Source of the DNA: Prado023 sp963706875
Lineage (GTDB): Bacteria > Actinomycetota > Actinomycetes > S36-B12 > CAIYMF01
Direction of reading: 5' to 3'
DNA: 64,000 nucleotides
NCBI GenBank assembly: GCA_963706875.1
Contig: CAVPNW010000009.1
Location: 102,076-166,075, forward strand
The position numbers and the translations under genes were made by a program. Shown here piece after piece: positions 54,345 to 63,213 of this stretch (positions are counted from its first letter, which is position 1; each line of letters opens with the position of its first letter). A model generated the notes under the pieces. That model searched no databases. It was not told where the DNA came from and saw only the letters and a list, made by a program, of their open reading frames with translations.

Positions 54345-55610
54345 TCAGGCATTGCGCTCAAAGGCGGAGTGCGCCACGTCGCGGTCGTCGCCTGCTGGCT
54401 GGCGGTGGGTGGGGGCGACCATGACCTGGTTGCGGCCGTGGGACTTGGCGTGGCGCAGGGCGGTGTCAGCGGTTGCCAACAACGTGCGCACGTCATCGGT
54501 GGGCTCGGCGGCTGCCACCCCGATGGACACCGCCATCGGGGTGGCGACGCCGGGGATCGGGGTGGTGCCCGCGCTGGCGCGGATCCGCTCGGCGAACGCG
54601 CTGGCGTCGGACAGCGGGGTATCGGGTAGGAGCAGGCAGAACTCGTCCCCACCGAATCGGGCGACCAGGTCGTAGCTGCGGCTGGTGTCGGCGAGTAGCC
54701 GGGCCATGGCGGCGATGTACTGGTCGCCGGCCAGATGCCCGTGCTCGGTGTTGACCTTCTTGAGCCCGTCGAGGTCCATCAACAGCACGGCCAGCGGATG
54801 CCCGGTGCGCCCGGCACGGTCCAACTCGGCGGTAGCGAGGGTCTCGAAGGCAGGCAGGCTGAGCAGACCGGTCTTGTCGTCCCGGGACGCGGCCCGCAGG
54901 CGGGCGTGCTGGAGGATCGTGTGGTGGCTCCACACGATCAACCCGAGGACCAGCACGGTCGCCGGGGTCGGGTACAGCAGGCAGAACAGGGCACCGACCA
55001 GCACTTCTGGTACCTCGGGCAGCAGGTCGGCCCAGGCCCAGAGCGGAAGGTCCCGGAAGTCCAGTCCGTCCCACGCCCGGGTCAGATGCACCACGAGGAT
55101 TGCCTCGGTGACCAGCATGACGATCGCGGCTGCGGTCAGCGCGACCACGCTGCGCAGGTCGGAAGGGTCGAGGCTCGGGTCGCCGGCGAGCAGGGAGAAC
55201 GTGACCGCGGCGATGCTCATCTCCGCCATCCGAATGCACGCGTTGCCCAACCAGTAAGGCCCGTGGCTGCTTCTCTTGATGTAGGCCGCTGAGCTGGCCA
55301 GGCCCACGGCCAGGAACAGCATCGGAGGCAGCAGGATCGCTGCCGGGAACAGCACCGTGTTGGCGGCGGTCGCTGTCTGCACCTGCCCCGCCCGGTCCGA
55401 GCCCCACCGCACCCGGGTGCCATCCATCGCCCACACCGCGGCGAGCAGCCCGGCCGCCAGTGCGAGCATCTGCCCGGATACGTCGGCGGAACCGGGTCGG
55501 TCGGCGACGTAGACGGCCAACCCGGCCGCAGCCACGGCCACCAGGGCGGTGAGCAGCAGGGCGCGGTGTCCTGCCCGGACCAGCTCCGGCCCCCGTTGCA
55601 CCACAACCAT
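54345..55610 (-). CDS. Membrane-bound diguanylate cyclase (GGDEF)
   Basis: 421 residues from ATG at 55610; the frame is open to 55826 but that extension is Arg/Pro-rich. Helices fill residues ~15-250 (HRALLLTALVAVAAAGLAVY, AVVTFSLLAG, ATVLVLGLIVWSHHTIL), an MASE-like sensor. The C-terminal GGDEF reads DDKTGLLSLPAFETLA, LLMDLDGLKKVNTEHGHLAG, then ARFGGDEFCLLLPD. It synthesises cyclic di-GMP at the membrane. With the two next genes it forms a signalling cluster. No EAL domain or PilZ receptor is in view. Confidence 0.88.
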   Translation of the reverse strand: MVVVQRGPELVRAGHRALLLTALVAVAAAGLAVYVADRPGSADVSGQMLALAAGLLAAVWAMDGTRVRWGSDRAGQVQTATAANTVLFPAAILLPPMLFLAVGLASSAAYIKRSSHGPYWLGNACIRMAEMSIAAVTFSLLAGDPSLDPSDLRSVVALTAAAIVMLVTEAILVVHLTRAWDGLDFRDLPLWAWADLLPEVPEVLVGALFCLLYPTPATVLVLGLIVWSHHTILQHARLRAASRDDKTGLLSLPAFETLATAELDRAGRTGHPLAVLLMDLDGLKKVNTEHGHLAGDQYIAAMARLLADTSRSYDLVARFGGDEFCLLLPDTPLSDASAFAERIRASAGTTPIPGVATPMAVSIGVAAAEPTDDVRTLLATADTALRHAKSHGRNQVMVAPTHRQPAGDDRDVAHSAFERNA

Positions 55611-55950
55611 CCCCGTCCACAGATGGGCCGCCCGCAATGGCACGGCCCCGTCACGTAGGTATCGGCAGTGCCGCGGGGCCACTTGAGCGATCGACCCCTG
55701 TTCCTGATCCGCTGGCCTCGTGCTGGTCGACTGACTTGGCGGTGGACCCGCATCGAGGCGGCGCGGACGCCTGCGAACCCCTCGGCGCGGGGGGTCGTCG
55801 GGCATGTGCCCGGCCCGGTCGATCAACTGCTCGCCGCGCCGGACATCCCCGCGGGAAACGGGGTCGCCTTCGTGAGCCCGATCCCCGCGCCGACGATCTG
55901 AGAGCGGCTAACGAAGGCACATGCCGGGCGGTCCTTGATGCGCTGGTCGG

Positions 55951-56424
55951 TCAGTGGGTTTCCCCGGTCATCGTCCCGACGCAGCCCATCACCTCACTGT
56001 CCAGCACGTAGGTGAAGTCTCCGTGGGCATCGAGACTCATCGTGAGAACATCCTTGGCGGGGGGATCGAACTCCGTGCCATCCCACGGGTTGGTGGTCCA
56101 CAGGACTATCTTGGTGGCCGAGAACGTGCCTGGGCTGGCCTTGACCAGGACGAACTGGTCTTTCCAGTTCGCATGCTTCTCACCGTTCAGCTTGATGTTC
56201 ACCTTCACGTACGCGACGGATCCCTTGGGGTCCGGGATCCGCACGTTCCAGATGCCCGTGTAAACACCCGTGAACATGTCCGTGAGCTCCTGGTCCGCAC
56301 AGACTGCAGCCCCCTCGTCGAAAGTGCCGTGGTAGGTCACGGTGGGAGCTGTAGCTGCTCCGCTGAGCGCCGTCACTGTGAGCGGTAGCACGACGAGCAT
56401 CCCTGCCTTGCGCAGCTTTTCCAT
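55951..56424 (-). CDS. Secreted hypothetical protein
   Basis: 157 residues from ATG at 56424 (MEKLRKAGMLVVLPLTVTAL), a Sec-type signal with cleavage near SGAATA. The mature part is a beta-rich domain (VTYHGTFDEGAAVCADQELT, VAYVKVNIKLNGEKHANWKD, FTYVLDSEVMGCVGTMTG) with two Cys that could form a disulfide. No family is recognised. Single gene. Confidence 0.7.
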   Translation of the reverse strand: MEKLRKAGMLVVLPLTVTALSGAATAPTVTYHGTFDEGAAVCADQELTDMFTGVYTGIWNVRIPDPKGSVAYVKVNIKLNGEKHANWKDQFVLVKASPGTFSATKIVLWTTNPWDGTEFDPPAKDVLTMSLDAHGDFTYVLDSEVMGCVGTMTGETH

Positions 56425-56557
56425 GACGTCACCATCCATCCTCTGGCGGAGGACGGTCCCCCGTCACTGCCCGGACTACGCCCCCAGGGAGGCGCACGGC
56501 AGTGCCATAGGTCCCGCCAAGGCTTTGGGATGACGGGGGCCGGGTGGCACGCCCGCC

Positions 56558-56680
56558 AACCTCGCCCACTACCGGACCCAAGAAGCCTCACGCTGGCACT
56601 GGCTGCGCATCCCGACCAAGCCCTCGATCCACAGCAAGGGCATCAGGGGGGCGCGGTCGCGGCTGGCCATTCCCGCCAAA
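56558..56680 (+). pseudogene. Unidentified gene fragment before repeat copy 11
   Basis: NLAHYRTQEASRWHWLRIPT, KPSIHSKGIRGARSRLAIPA reads like a true protein C-terminal part, perhaps from a mobile-element protein. It runs without a stop straight into repeat copy 11. It has no start. Confidence 0.35.
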
Positions 56681-56783
56681 GGGGCACGGTATGGAGTTCA
56701 GGGGAGGGACGAGGGCGGAAACGGCGGCGGGGTGGGCAATGCCCAGATCGACGCTTCAGTCGTAGCCCAATTGGTAGCACAAA
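56681..56783 (+). repeat. Interspersed repeat, copy 11
   Basis: GGGGCACGGTATGGAGTTCA, GGGGAGGGACGAGGGCGGAA, ACGGCGGCGGGGTGGGCAAT, then CGTAGCCCAATTGGTAGCAC (second unit changed by one base). Purine-rich subtype. It lies between two unrelated gene fragments. Confidence 0.82.
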
Positions 56784-56867
56784 TACGGGGAGTGTGATCG
56801 TCGAGCCCTGGCGGCGGCCTCCCCCCCCGTCGCGGGGATGGGGTTTCAGTCGATGTTGCGCAGGGGA

Positions 56868-57081
56868 CGTCGCCGACACCCAGATGGTGCCCCGCCGGCC
56901 GTGGCACGGGGCCAGCGGCAGCGAGCTGGTGCTGCTGCGGATCGCCCTCGAGCTGGCCCCCGGCGGGCTGCTCGGCGACGGGCTGCCCCGCCTGGATGAC
57001 TCCAACACGGCCGCGGTGTTGACCGCGGTCGCCGAACTGGCTGATGGGCGCTACCTCAAACCCGACTGGGCTGACCTGTGA
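56868..57081 (+). pseudogene. Unidentified gene fragment after repeat copy 11
   Basis: DTQMVPRRPWHGASGSELVL, LRIALELAPGGLLGDGLPRL, DDSNTAAVLTAVAELADGRY, LKPDWADL and stop: balanced helical protein sequence, the C-terminus of a lost gene. The family is not recognised. The boundary with the repeat is within ~85 bp. Confidence 0.4.
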
Positions 57082-57346
57082 CCCGGGCGGGGTAACCCCG
57101 AACCGCCGAGGCCGGGGATTGGGTTGGTGCTGTCGCCGGTGCCCCGCACCCGGGGCAGGGGGAAGCCCCGCGTCCGCACGGGGGGAGCGGCAGCGGGGCC
57201 TCGTGACATTGAGCCTACGTCGCCCAGGCGAGGTTCGCCTGCCGACCGTGTTCAGGGCTCACCGAGGGGTCGGTCGGGTGGCGGTCAGCCCCAGAAGAGG
57301 GGCCCCCCATGCGGCAGCGTCGCCGCCGGGCGCCAGGAACAGCCCA

Positions 57347-57392
57347 CGACCCCGGTGAGCGGGTCTCCCGTCGGAGGCTCGTACCGGGGTCG
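57347..57392 (+). repeat. Hairpin element B, copy 2
   Basis: CGACCCCGG pairs with CCGGGGTCG (9 bp). Inside, GAGC and GCTC, then TCC and GGA, repeat the nested layout of copies 1 and 3. Confidence 0.7.
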
Positions 57393-57527
57393 AGGTTTGT
57401 GCACCGGCGGGCCCCGGCGCGTGGACGACGGGGGCCTGTCGTTGGTGGTCACGCTAGCCAGAGTCAGGTCAAGGGTGGGTGTCGTCACCGTCAAGCGTGG
57501 GTCATGTATCGGGGCCGCTGCGGGCCC

Positions 57528-57577
57528 GACCCCGGTGAGCGTGTCTCCGTGGAGGACGGAGCGCTCGAACCGGGGTC
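57528..57577 (+). repeat. Hairpin element B, copy 3 (best folded)
   Basis: GACCCCGG, GAGCG, CTCCGT, loop GGAGG, then ACGGAG, CGCTC, CCGGGGTC: three successive perfect helices with only small bulges. The flanking GGGCCCGACCCCGGTGAGCG is identical to 4121-4140 except for one base. Confidence 0.75.
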
Positions 57578-57667
57578 AGGAACGTGCACGGTAGACCCGG
57601 GCGCGCAGTGCGACAAGGACGAGCACAACCGGAGCCGTACTCGAACCCTCAGGTTGAGGTCGAGGGA

Positions 57668-57700
57668 CACCCTGTGCACAGGTGCACAGGGTGTGGATAA
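57668..57700 (+). other. Palindrome CACCCTGTGCA joined to a DnaA-box-like 9-mer
   Basis: CACCCTGTGCA-CAGG-TGCACAGGGTG is a perfect 11-bp stem with a 4-nt loop. Its end overlaps TGTGGATAA, a perfect match (reverse sense) to the DnaA box TTATCCACA. Only one box is seen. Confidence 0.5.
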
Positions 57701-58131
57701 CTAGGAGTAGCGGTTCCCGGTCGCACCTGGTCACCGCCGCACCAGGCGAGACTGCCCCCCGCGATCGGGCCCCCTCTCGGCCCTTTGGCAGCCGCTCGGG
57801 CTCAAAGCCCCCGCAGGGCGCGCCGATACATGCACCGAAGGGGGCCCGTCCTGGGTCATTGCCGGCCCGGGCCTCCCCGGGTGACCCCCGCCTCGGCCCA
57901 TTGCCCCCCGCGGGGGTCCCCTCACGTCAGCCAACGCGATCCCCGGGACATCGATGCGGGTGTCGAGGTCGGCGAGGGCGGCGTACGCGTCCAGATCCGC
58001 TCCAGGCCAGCTGGGGACGTACGTCCGGCCGGTCCGTCAGCCACGCCGCACCCAGGAGCCGGTTGGCCGGGCTCCGCCGCCGTCGGCGCCCCTATTGATG
58101 ATGTCCGCTTCGCGCCCGTGACTTATGGGCG

Positions 58132-58189
58132 GCACCGCAGAGAGGCCCCCCTGGGTGTTCCCCCGTCCCAGGTGAGGCCTCTCTGGTGC
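58132..58189. terminator. Long hairpin
   Basis: CAGAGAGGCC at 58138-58147 pairs with GGCCTCTCTG at 58176-58185; CTGGG/CCCAG pair inside and GCAC/GTGC outside. It is one of several strong GC hairpins in 57.1-58.4 kb, where no protein frame is credible. Confidence 0.5.
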
Positions 58190-58282
58190 GCGAGGCTACC
58201 GCCGGTCGGCGGCGCCCCGAAAGATCGAAAGGGGGACTTTCCGCGGGGACAATCCAGGTGCCGGAATGCCGGGGCACGGGAG

Positions 58283-58324
58283 GAGGCCCCGCCGCGCGAC
58301 GGGGGATGCGCGCTGCGGGGCCTC
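58283..58324. terminator. Hairpin, 10-bp stem
   Basis: GAGGCCCCGC at 58283-58292 pairs with GCGGGGCCTC at 58315-58324. A similar GCCCCGC/GCGGGGC pair stands at 57165-57199, next to the short hairpin GCCCCG-CACC-CGGGGC at 57141-57156. Confidence 0.5.
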
Positions 58325-58391
58325 GGAAACCCGGGCTGGCCCCGCCGCGTGGACGACTGGGCTCCCGTGACCAACAGGTTAGGCACGCCTC

Positions 58392-58449
58392 AGTTCGGCG
58401 GTCAATGCGTCGGGGGGTATCGGGGAGCCCGCCGAGCTGACTGCGGGTG
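58392..58449 (+). repeat. Small repeat element A, copy 2
   Basis: TTCGGCGGTCAATG, GGGGGGTATCGGGGAGCC and GCGGGTGG match 4050-4108. Here TCGGCGG pairs with CCGCCGA to close the element. Confidence 0.6.
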
Positions 58450-58534
58450 GTCCCATGACGGCGAACCTCGCCCATCGCCGACGCGCTCCCGCCCCACCGC
58501 CGACAGCGTCCACGGAATCGCCAAGGTCGGCCGC

Positions 58535-58645
58535 AGGATGCAGTCCGGGGGCGCGGCGGGGGAGGGGAGCGGGCGGGGACGGCTATGCGGTGGGCAATCT
58601 CGGGGTAGGGGCTGTGGTCGTGGCCATCTGGTTGCCCATTCTGTT
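58535..58645 (+). repeat. Interspersed repeat, copy 12 (divergent)
   Basis: GGATGCAGTCCGGGG, GCGGGCGGGGACGGCTATGC, GGTGGGCAATCTCGGGG, then GTGGCCATCTGGTTGCCCAT. The block order and the 3' tandem are kept but many bases differ. It is an old copy, still in the common orientation. Confidence 0.6.
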
Positions 58646-58722
58646 GGCCTGGAGGACCTGGCGCGCAGGCGTTCGCGTTGCACCCAGGACCTGAGCGACT
58701 TCGCCGTGGTCGTCGGGCCGCG

Positions 58723-59944
58723 TCAGGACGCCGAGCCGGCCCGCCAGTCCTCCCAGGAGTCGTTCCACTGGGTCAGCCCGTTGCCCGGCTCCAGCTTCCT
58801 GGTCGAGTGCACGATGCTGACTACGTCACCGACGCGTGTTCGCTCGAACAGCCACCGGGCGTTCGCGGTGCTCATGCCGACGCACCCGTGGCTGACGTTG
58901 GCCACGCCCTGCGAGGCGACCGACCAGGGTGCGGCGTGGATGAACTCGCCTGAGTTCGTCATCCGCAGCGCGTAGCGCACGTCGAGGTTGTAGTACTCCG
59001 GATCGCCCGGTTTGATCCCGGTGCTCGCGGCATCCATCCGGGTCTGCTCGAGCTTCTCGGAGATCACCCGGGTGCCGCCGCGGGTGAGGAACCCGTCCTT
59101 GCCGGTGGTCACCGGGATGGTGTCGCGCGACCTGGCCGTCGATCGTCACCGTCATCTGGTGGGCCGTGACGTCAACGACTGAGACCACGGACTTACCGAT
59201 CTGGAAGTCGATCTGCTTGTTCTGGTCGCCCCACACGTCCGCGCCGGCCTGCACCCCGGCCAGGTCGGCGGTCACCGACACCTCGGTGCGGGCCGGCCAG
59301 TACTCCTTGGTCCGGTACTGGACCTTCGTGTCGGAGACCCAGTTCCACGCGCCCTCCACGTCCTCGGACGCGCGGACGGTCAGGGCGTCCTGCACCGCGG
59401 CTCGGCGGTCCTGCTCCACCGGGGCGGTGAAGGTGACCAGGATCGGCATTCCCACGCCGACCGTGGCGCCGTCGCGCGGGGAGATCCGGGCCCGGAACTG
59501 CGCGGCGGACTCCCTGGTCGAGATCGAGACAGAGCTGGTCACGGGGTCCGTGTCGGCGGAGCCGGTCATCGTCGCGCGCACGGCGTAGGTCGTGCCGGGC
59601 AGCAGGGTGCCCGAGGTCTGCCAGTGCCGCCGGTCGTCGCTGAGCGCCCCAGCCACGTCCTGGCCGCCGGCCGAGGTCACGGTGACCTCGCTGATCGTGC
59701 CGGAGATCGCGTTGACCACGATCGGCTGGTCCGGGCGCCACGCATCCGGGTCGGCGTCGGCGGCCACCGTGAGCTGGGTGTCGCCGGGGTCGCCGACGGC
59801 CGTTGGGGTGCTGGCCTGGGTGCCGACCTGGGCGGCTGGGGTCACCTCGGCGGAGAACGGGTGCCCGCATCCGCTGAGGCCCAGGGTCACGGCGACCAGC
59901 ACGGTCGCGACCCTGACCCGCAGGGGTGCGCGGTGGTTCGGCAC
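58723..59944 (-). pseudogene. L,D-transpeptidase lipoprotein (LdtB-like), one frameshift
   Basis: The start GTG at 59944 has CAGGAGC upstream. Lipobox LGLSGC, two Ig-like domains (QFRARISPRDGATVGVGMPI, VTADLAGVQAGADVWGDQNK), then YkuD domain opening MTVTIDGQVAR. Here one extra base near 59123 breaks the frame; without it the text continues TIPVTTGKDGFLTRGGTR to GEFIHAAPWSVASQGVANVS and the catalytic SHGCVGMST. The family makes 3-3 peptidoglycan cross-links outside the membrane. If the indel is an assembly error this is an intact, important gene of about 406 residues. Confidence 0.85.
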
Positions 59945-60125
59945 GGGAAGCTCCTGACTCGGGTGTGTACAGGGTCTCTGATACCCAGCGCCATGCGTCG
60001 GCAATCCGCACGGTGTCCCGGTGAACATCCGGGCTTCGCCCCGATCCGACCTATTCCCCGACGCCCCTCGCCAGTGCCCGGTTGGGGATCCCGTTCCGGA
60101 CGGCTGCGTCCGACGCTGGTCCGGG

Positions 60126-60392
60126 TCAGGTTCTGCGGAGGTCGGCGCGCCGGACTTGGGCGCACGCGCACCGTGCCGTGCCGATCAGCCACGGCAGCGG
60201 GTGCGCCAGGACCTGTCCGGGGTTCGCCCCGGCTTTCTGGAACACCTCACGCACCACCCGTTCGGCCTGCCGCGGGTCGGGTACCCGGCGGCGGACGTAC
60301 CGGTCGATCAGGTCGAGGTACTGGGCTTGCAGGTCCACCAGCCAGGACGTGTCAGTGACGGGCTCGGGTGGTGGGGTCGTCGCGGTGACCAT
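60126..60392 (-). CDS. Small protein resembling sigma-70 region 2 only
   Basis: 88 residues. YLDLIDRYVRRRVPDPRQAE, RVVREVFQKAG then PLPWLIGTARCACAQVRRA follow the layout of ECF sigma region 2 (the core-binding helix and W-L-x-x-I-A-R-N...). Region 4 is absent, and the frame begins and ends cleanly. It may be a decayed sigma factor or a stand-alone region-2 protein. No anti-sigma gene is nearby. Confidence 0.55.
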   Translation of the reverse strand: MVTATTPPPEPVTDTSWLVDLQAQYLDLIDRYVRRRVPDPRQAERVVREVFQKAGANPGQVLAHPLPWLIGTARCACAQVRRADLRRT

Positions 60393-60699
60393 GTGGATCC
60401 TCCGTGGCGCCTGCGAGGTGAGCTGTCGGGTTCGGGTGGAGCACCCGGCCGCGGTGCGGCTTCACCCCAAGGACTCACGCGAACGCGTGGGACCGAAAGT
60501 GGGTCCCCCGCTCCCGCCCGTTGATGTCAACTGGCTCAATGCCAGAGTCGAGGAGGTCGACGCGGACGGGACTCGGCGCCGTCAACCCCTCGCCCCACCG
60601 GATCAGCGGGATACCAAGGTTGTACCCACCTTGGCGGTGTCAGAAACGCGTGCACCCGCGTTCAGCACTGCAGCAGCTCCTCGCAGCGCATGCGCATGC

Positions 60700-60806
60700 G
60701 TACGGCGAAGTTGGTTCCCTGGGAGGGGTCGAGCATGAAGGTGGTGACCCCGGCCCGCGACGTCGTCGGGCAGGTCAAGGAAGTGGTGGAGATCGCTGAC
60801 CAGCAT
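60700..60806 (-). pseudogene. Gene shard (SDLHHFLDLPDD)
   Basis: MLVSDLHHFLDLPDDV looks like the conserved opening of a small actinobacterial protein of unknown function, then the frame degrades into Arg/His-rich sequence. It is probably a remnant. The rest of 60393-60843 shows nothing. Confidence 0.3.
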
Positions 60807-60843
60807 CCCGGGACTGTATCGACCCCTCGGGGCCCAACCGGGG

Positions 60844-61320
60844 TCAGGCCAGGCGCAGCCGGGCCAGTGACGCAGGCGCGGGGCCTGCGCCGATGTCGGG
60901 CACGATGCTCAGTTCGAGGACGGTGACACCGGTGAGGTCGACGGTGAGGTCCTCGGTCTGCCCAGTGGCCCCGTGGGGGCTGAAGTTCCACTGCTGGCGC
61001 ACGATCTCGTGGAAGCTCTGCCCGCTGTCGGGGGACCAGCGCAGCACGAACTCCTGGGTGCGCTCAACGTCGGGCTCGATGAACTCCAGCCAGATTCGGT
61101 GCACCGCCTGGGGTTGGGCGAAGAGCAACCGGATCGTCTGCTCCCCGGGCCCCGCGGCCCGCCAGCCCGACGTGGCACCGGGTAGCAACGCGGACTCGAT
61201 GGGATGCGCGGGGTCTTCGGAGGTGATCTCCACCTGCACCAGATCCTCGAGCTCCAACCAGTCGCCACCTGAGGGTGGGCTGCCCGCCTCCGCTGCGGAG
61301 GGGATGATTCGTTTGCGCAT
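60844..61320 (-). CDS. XRCC1-N/discoidin-like beta-sandwich protein
   Basis: 158 residues from ATG at 61320, with CAGGAGG upstream. TSEDPAHPIESALLPGATSG, WRAAGPGEQTIRLLFAQPQA, RTQEFVLRWSPDSGQSFHEI and VRQQWNFSPHGATGQTEDLT are typical of a widespread bacterial single-domain protein of galactose-binding/F5_8-type fold. It has no signal peptide. The ligand is unknown. Confidence 0.8.
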   Translation of the reverse strand: MRKRIIPSAAEAGSPPSGGDWLELEDLVQVEITSEDPAHPIESALLPGATSGWRAAGPGEQTIRLLFAQPQAVHRIWLEFIEPDVERTQEFVLRWSPDSGQSFHEIVRQQWNFSPHGATGQTEDLTVDLTGVTVLELSIVPDIGAGPAPASLARLRLA

Positions 61321-61474
61321 GGGAGCGCCTCCTGGTCTCACCGCAGGGTAACCCGTGCCGGGCTGAACATGTCGGGCGATCTCGCGGTGGTGTTCGCTCG
61401 GGGTGACCCGGTACTCGACCCTTCCAGCGCTCCCTGGGGCGTTCCCCTGTACGGCGCCGGCCTGCGGGTGGTGG

Positions 61475-61926
61475 CTAGTCGCCGCCGAGGTCGCGCTGGT
61501 AGGCGTCGAGGAGCACGTCGGTGGTGCGTTCCTGGTACCGGCGGACCTGGGTCAGCAGGGTGCGGATCGCCGCACTCACGGTCCCGACCGCGTCCGGGTC
61601 CCCGGCGGCGTGCCCGGCCTGGAGGCGCACCGCTGCGATGGCCGCGGTCAGCTGGTCGCGGTCCCCGGCCAGCCGCAGCCAGCGGCCCATCAAGTACGGG
61701 GCGTCGGACCGCGGATCTGTTCGGTGAACCCGTCGGGGTCGATCAGGTCCCCGGGGGTGGTGTGCACCGCGTCGGCCAGGTCGTCCAGGGCGCGGGTGAT
61801 CTGCACCCACCAGCCGGCACCCGGGCGCTGAGCGGCCAGGAGCTCATCGAGGCGGGACTGGGCGCCGGCCACGCTGAGGACCCGCAGCGTGGATCGGTCG
61901 GCCATCACCGGGGTGCCTGTACTCAT
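61475..61926 (-). pseudogene. Helical protein gene with a +2 frameshift; paralogue of 42429
   Basis: The start ATG at 61926 has CAGGAGG. The first frame reads LRVLSVAGAQSRLDELLAAQ, GWWVQITRALDDLADAVHTT, then DGFTEQIR. Two extra bases near 61709-61712 break it; the other frame continues SDAPYLMGRWLRLAGDRDQL, TAAIAAVRLQAGHAAGDPDA and TDVLLDAYQRDLGGD. The repaired protein would be ~150 residues, alike in layout to 42429-42824. Confidence 0.75.
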
Positions 61927-62164
61927 CGGGGCCTCCTGCCAGGAACCTCGCCGGGACCCCAGAATGAACCCCGCCGGGGGGCCTGTCCATCCCTCCGGTG
62001 TCGCAGTTGCGTCCCAGGCGCGGGGCGTGGGCGACGACAACGCACCGGGGCTGGGCGTGGTCGGGCGGTGACCCGGGTGACACTGCCCACACGGTCGCCC
62101 ACGAACAGCCCAATCGCCCATGTGATCGGGGTTTCCGCGGTTCCGGGTGGGGCACACTGGATCT

Positions 62165-62693
62165 ATGGGAACGGTCGTCCTGGGGTGGGACCTCGACCGC
62201 GGCACCCGCTGGGTGCCGCCGTACGAGCACGCCGTGACCCAGGTGGCGCTGACCGGCCCCATCAGGACCCCGTGGCACCTGGGTCACACCCGGGTGCCCG
62301 CACCGGGAACCCGGGTGCACCTGATGCTCCAGGGCCACACCCGCGGCCTGGTCGGGCGTGGGGATCGTGCGCAGCGCCCCGTTCCGGGCCGGGCCCGCTG
62401 ACCGCCCCGGCACCCTGGGCACCCACGTGCTCATCGAGTGGGACCAGCTACTGCCGATCGGCGAACGGATCCCCTGCGAACGCCTGGCCCACCAGGTCCC
62501 GGCAGTGAACTGGGCGGGCACCTACAGCGACGTCCTCGAGGTCCCCGACGAGGTCGGCGAGAAACTGGACCTGCTGTGGGACACCCCGCACCCCGGCGCG
62601 CTGCACCTACCGGGCTGGGTGCTGACCCGCCCCCTGGACGGGGCACGCACCCTGGCCGATCACCTCAGCAGGGTGCTGACCGCCCACCGGTGA
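62165..62693 (+). pseudogene. PUA/EVE-like domain protein, frameshift at a G run
   Basis: ATG at 62165: VVLGWDLDRGTRWVPPYEHA, WHLGHTRVPAPGTRVHLMLQ, GHTRGLVGRG. At GGGG (62360-62363) one G too many shifts the frame; the other frame goes on IVRSAPFRAG, THVLIEWDQLLPIGERIPCE, RLAHQVPAVNWAGTYSDVLE and stops at 62693. The repaired ~175-residue protein resembles the EVE/PUA-like reader domain found before HNH nucleases in restriction-type proteins, but no nuclease follows. Confidence 0.7.
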
Positions 62694-62948
62694 CCGGGCA
62701 TCCCATCAGGGGTCACCGGCGGCGGCAAGCCACGCGTGGCTGACCCTCGGGCACGACCTCTACCAGCAGCGAGGCCGCAAGCCCGGCCCCGCCTGAGGTC
62801 ATGCTCACCGTCCGCTCGGCTCAACGCCCGGTGACCACCGGCGAGCTGCGGGGCCCCCGACCGCCACAGCCGGTGCCCGCGGACTCCCGGCGAACCGATG
62901 CAGAACGAAGCGGCTCCGGCCAATGCCGGCCGCGCGGTGGTCCCGTCG

Positions 62949-63143
62949 TTACATTTCGCGGATCGCCAGCCTGGTGGGGGCGGCGTCGACGATGGTGAGG
63001 CGATCATCCCGGGGGTGGGCGTCCCCCGTGCCGACCAGCCGAACCAAGTCTGAGGGCCCGCGGGTGAACTGGTCGGCTTCGCTTTCCGGCTTCGGCATGG
63101 TGCTCGGCATACGAAGCCGCAATGAAGGGACATCGAGCGCCAT
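62949..63143 (-). CDS. Possible small hypothetical protein or fragment
   Basis: 64 residues from ATG at 63143 (MALDVPSLRLRMPSTMPKPE, SEADQFTRGPSDLVRLVGTG, DDRLTIVDAAPTRLAIREM). The composition is protein-like, but there is no good ribosome-binding site and no family is recognised. It may be the tail of a lost gene. Between 62694 and 62948 only a short frame (LTLGHDLYQQRGRKPGPA) looks like debris. Confidence 0.35.
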   Translation of the reverse strand: MALDVPSLRLRMPSTMPKPESEADQFTRGPSDLVRLVGTGDAHPRDDRLTIVDAAPTRLAIREM

Positions 63144-63213
63144 GTCCACTTCGCTGATCCGCGGGCCTGGGGTCACTCCGGGTTGGGACGCCCCACGGTG
63201 ACAGGATATCGGT

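Noticed and set aside
57692..57700. An origin of replication at the DnaA-box-like TGTGGATAA.
   Set aside because: Only one box, no AT-rich unwinding region, and no dnaA, dnaN or rep gene nearby.
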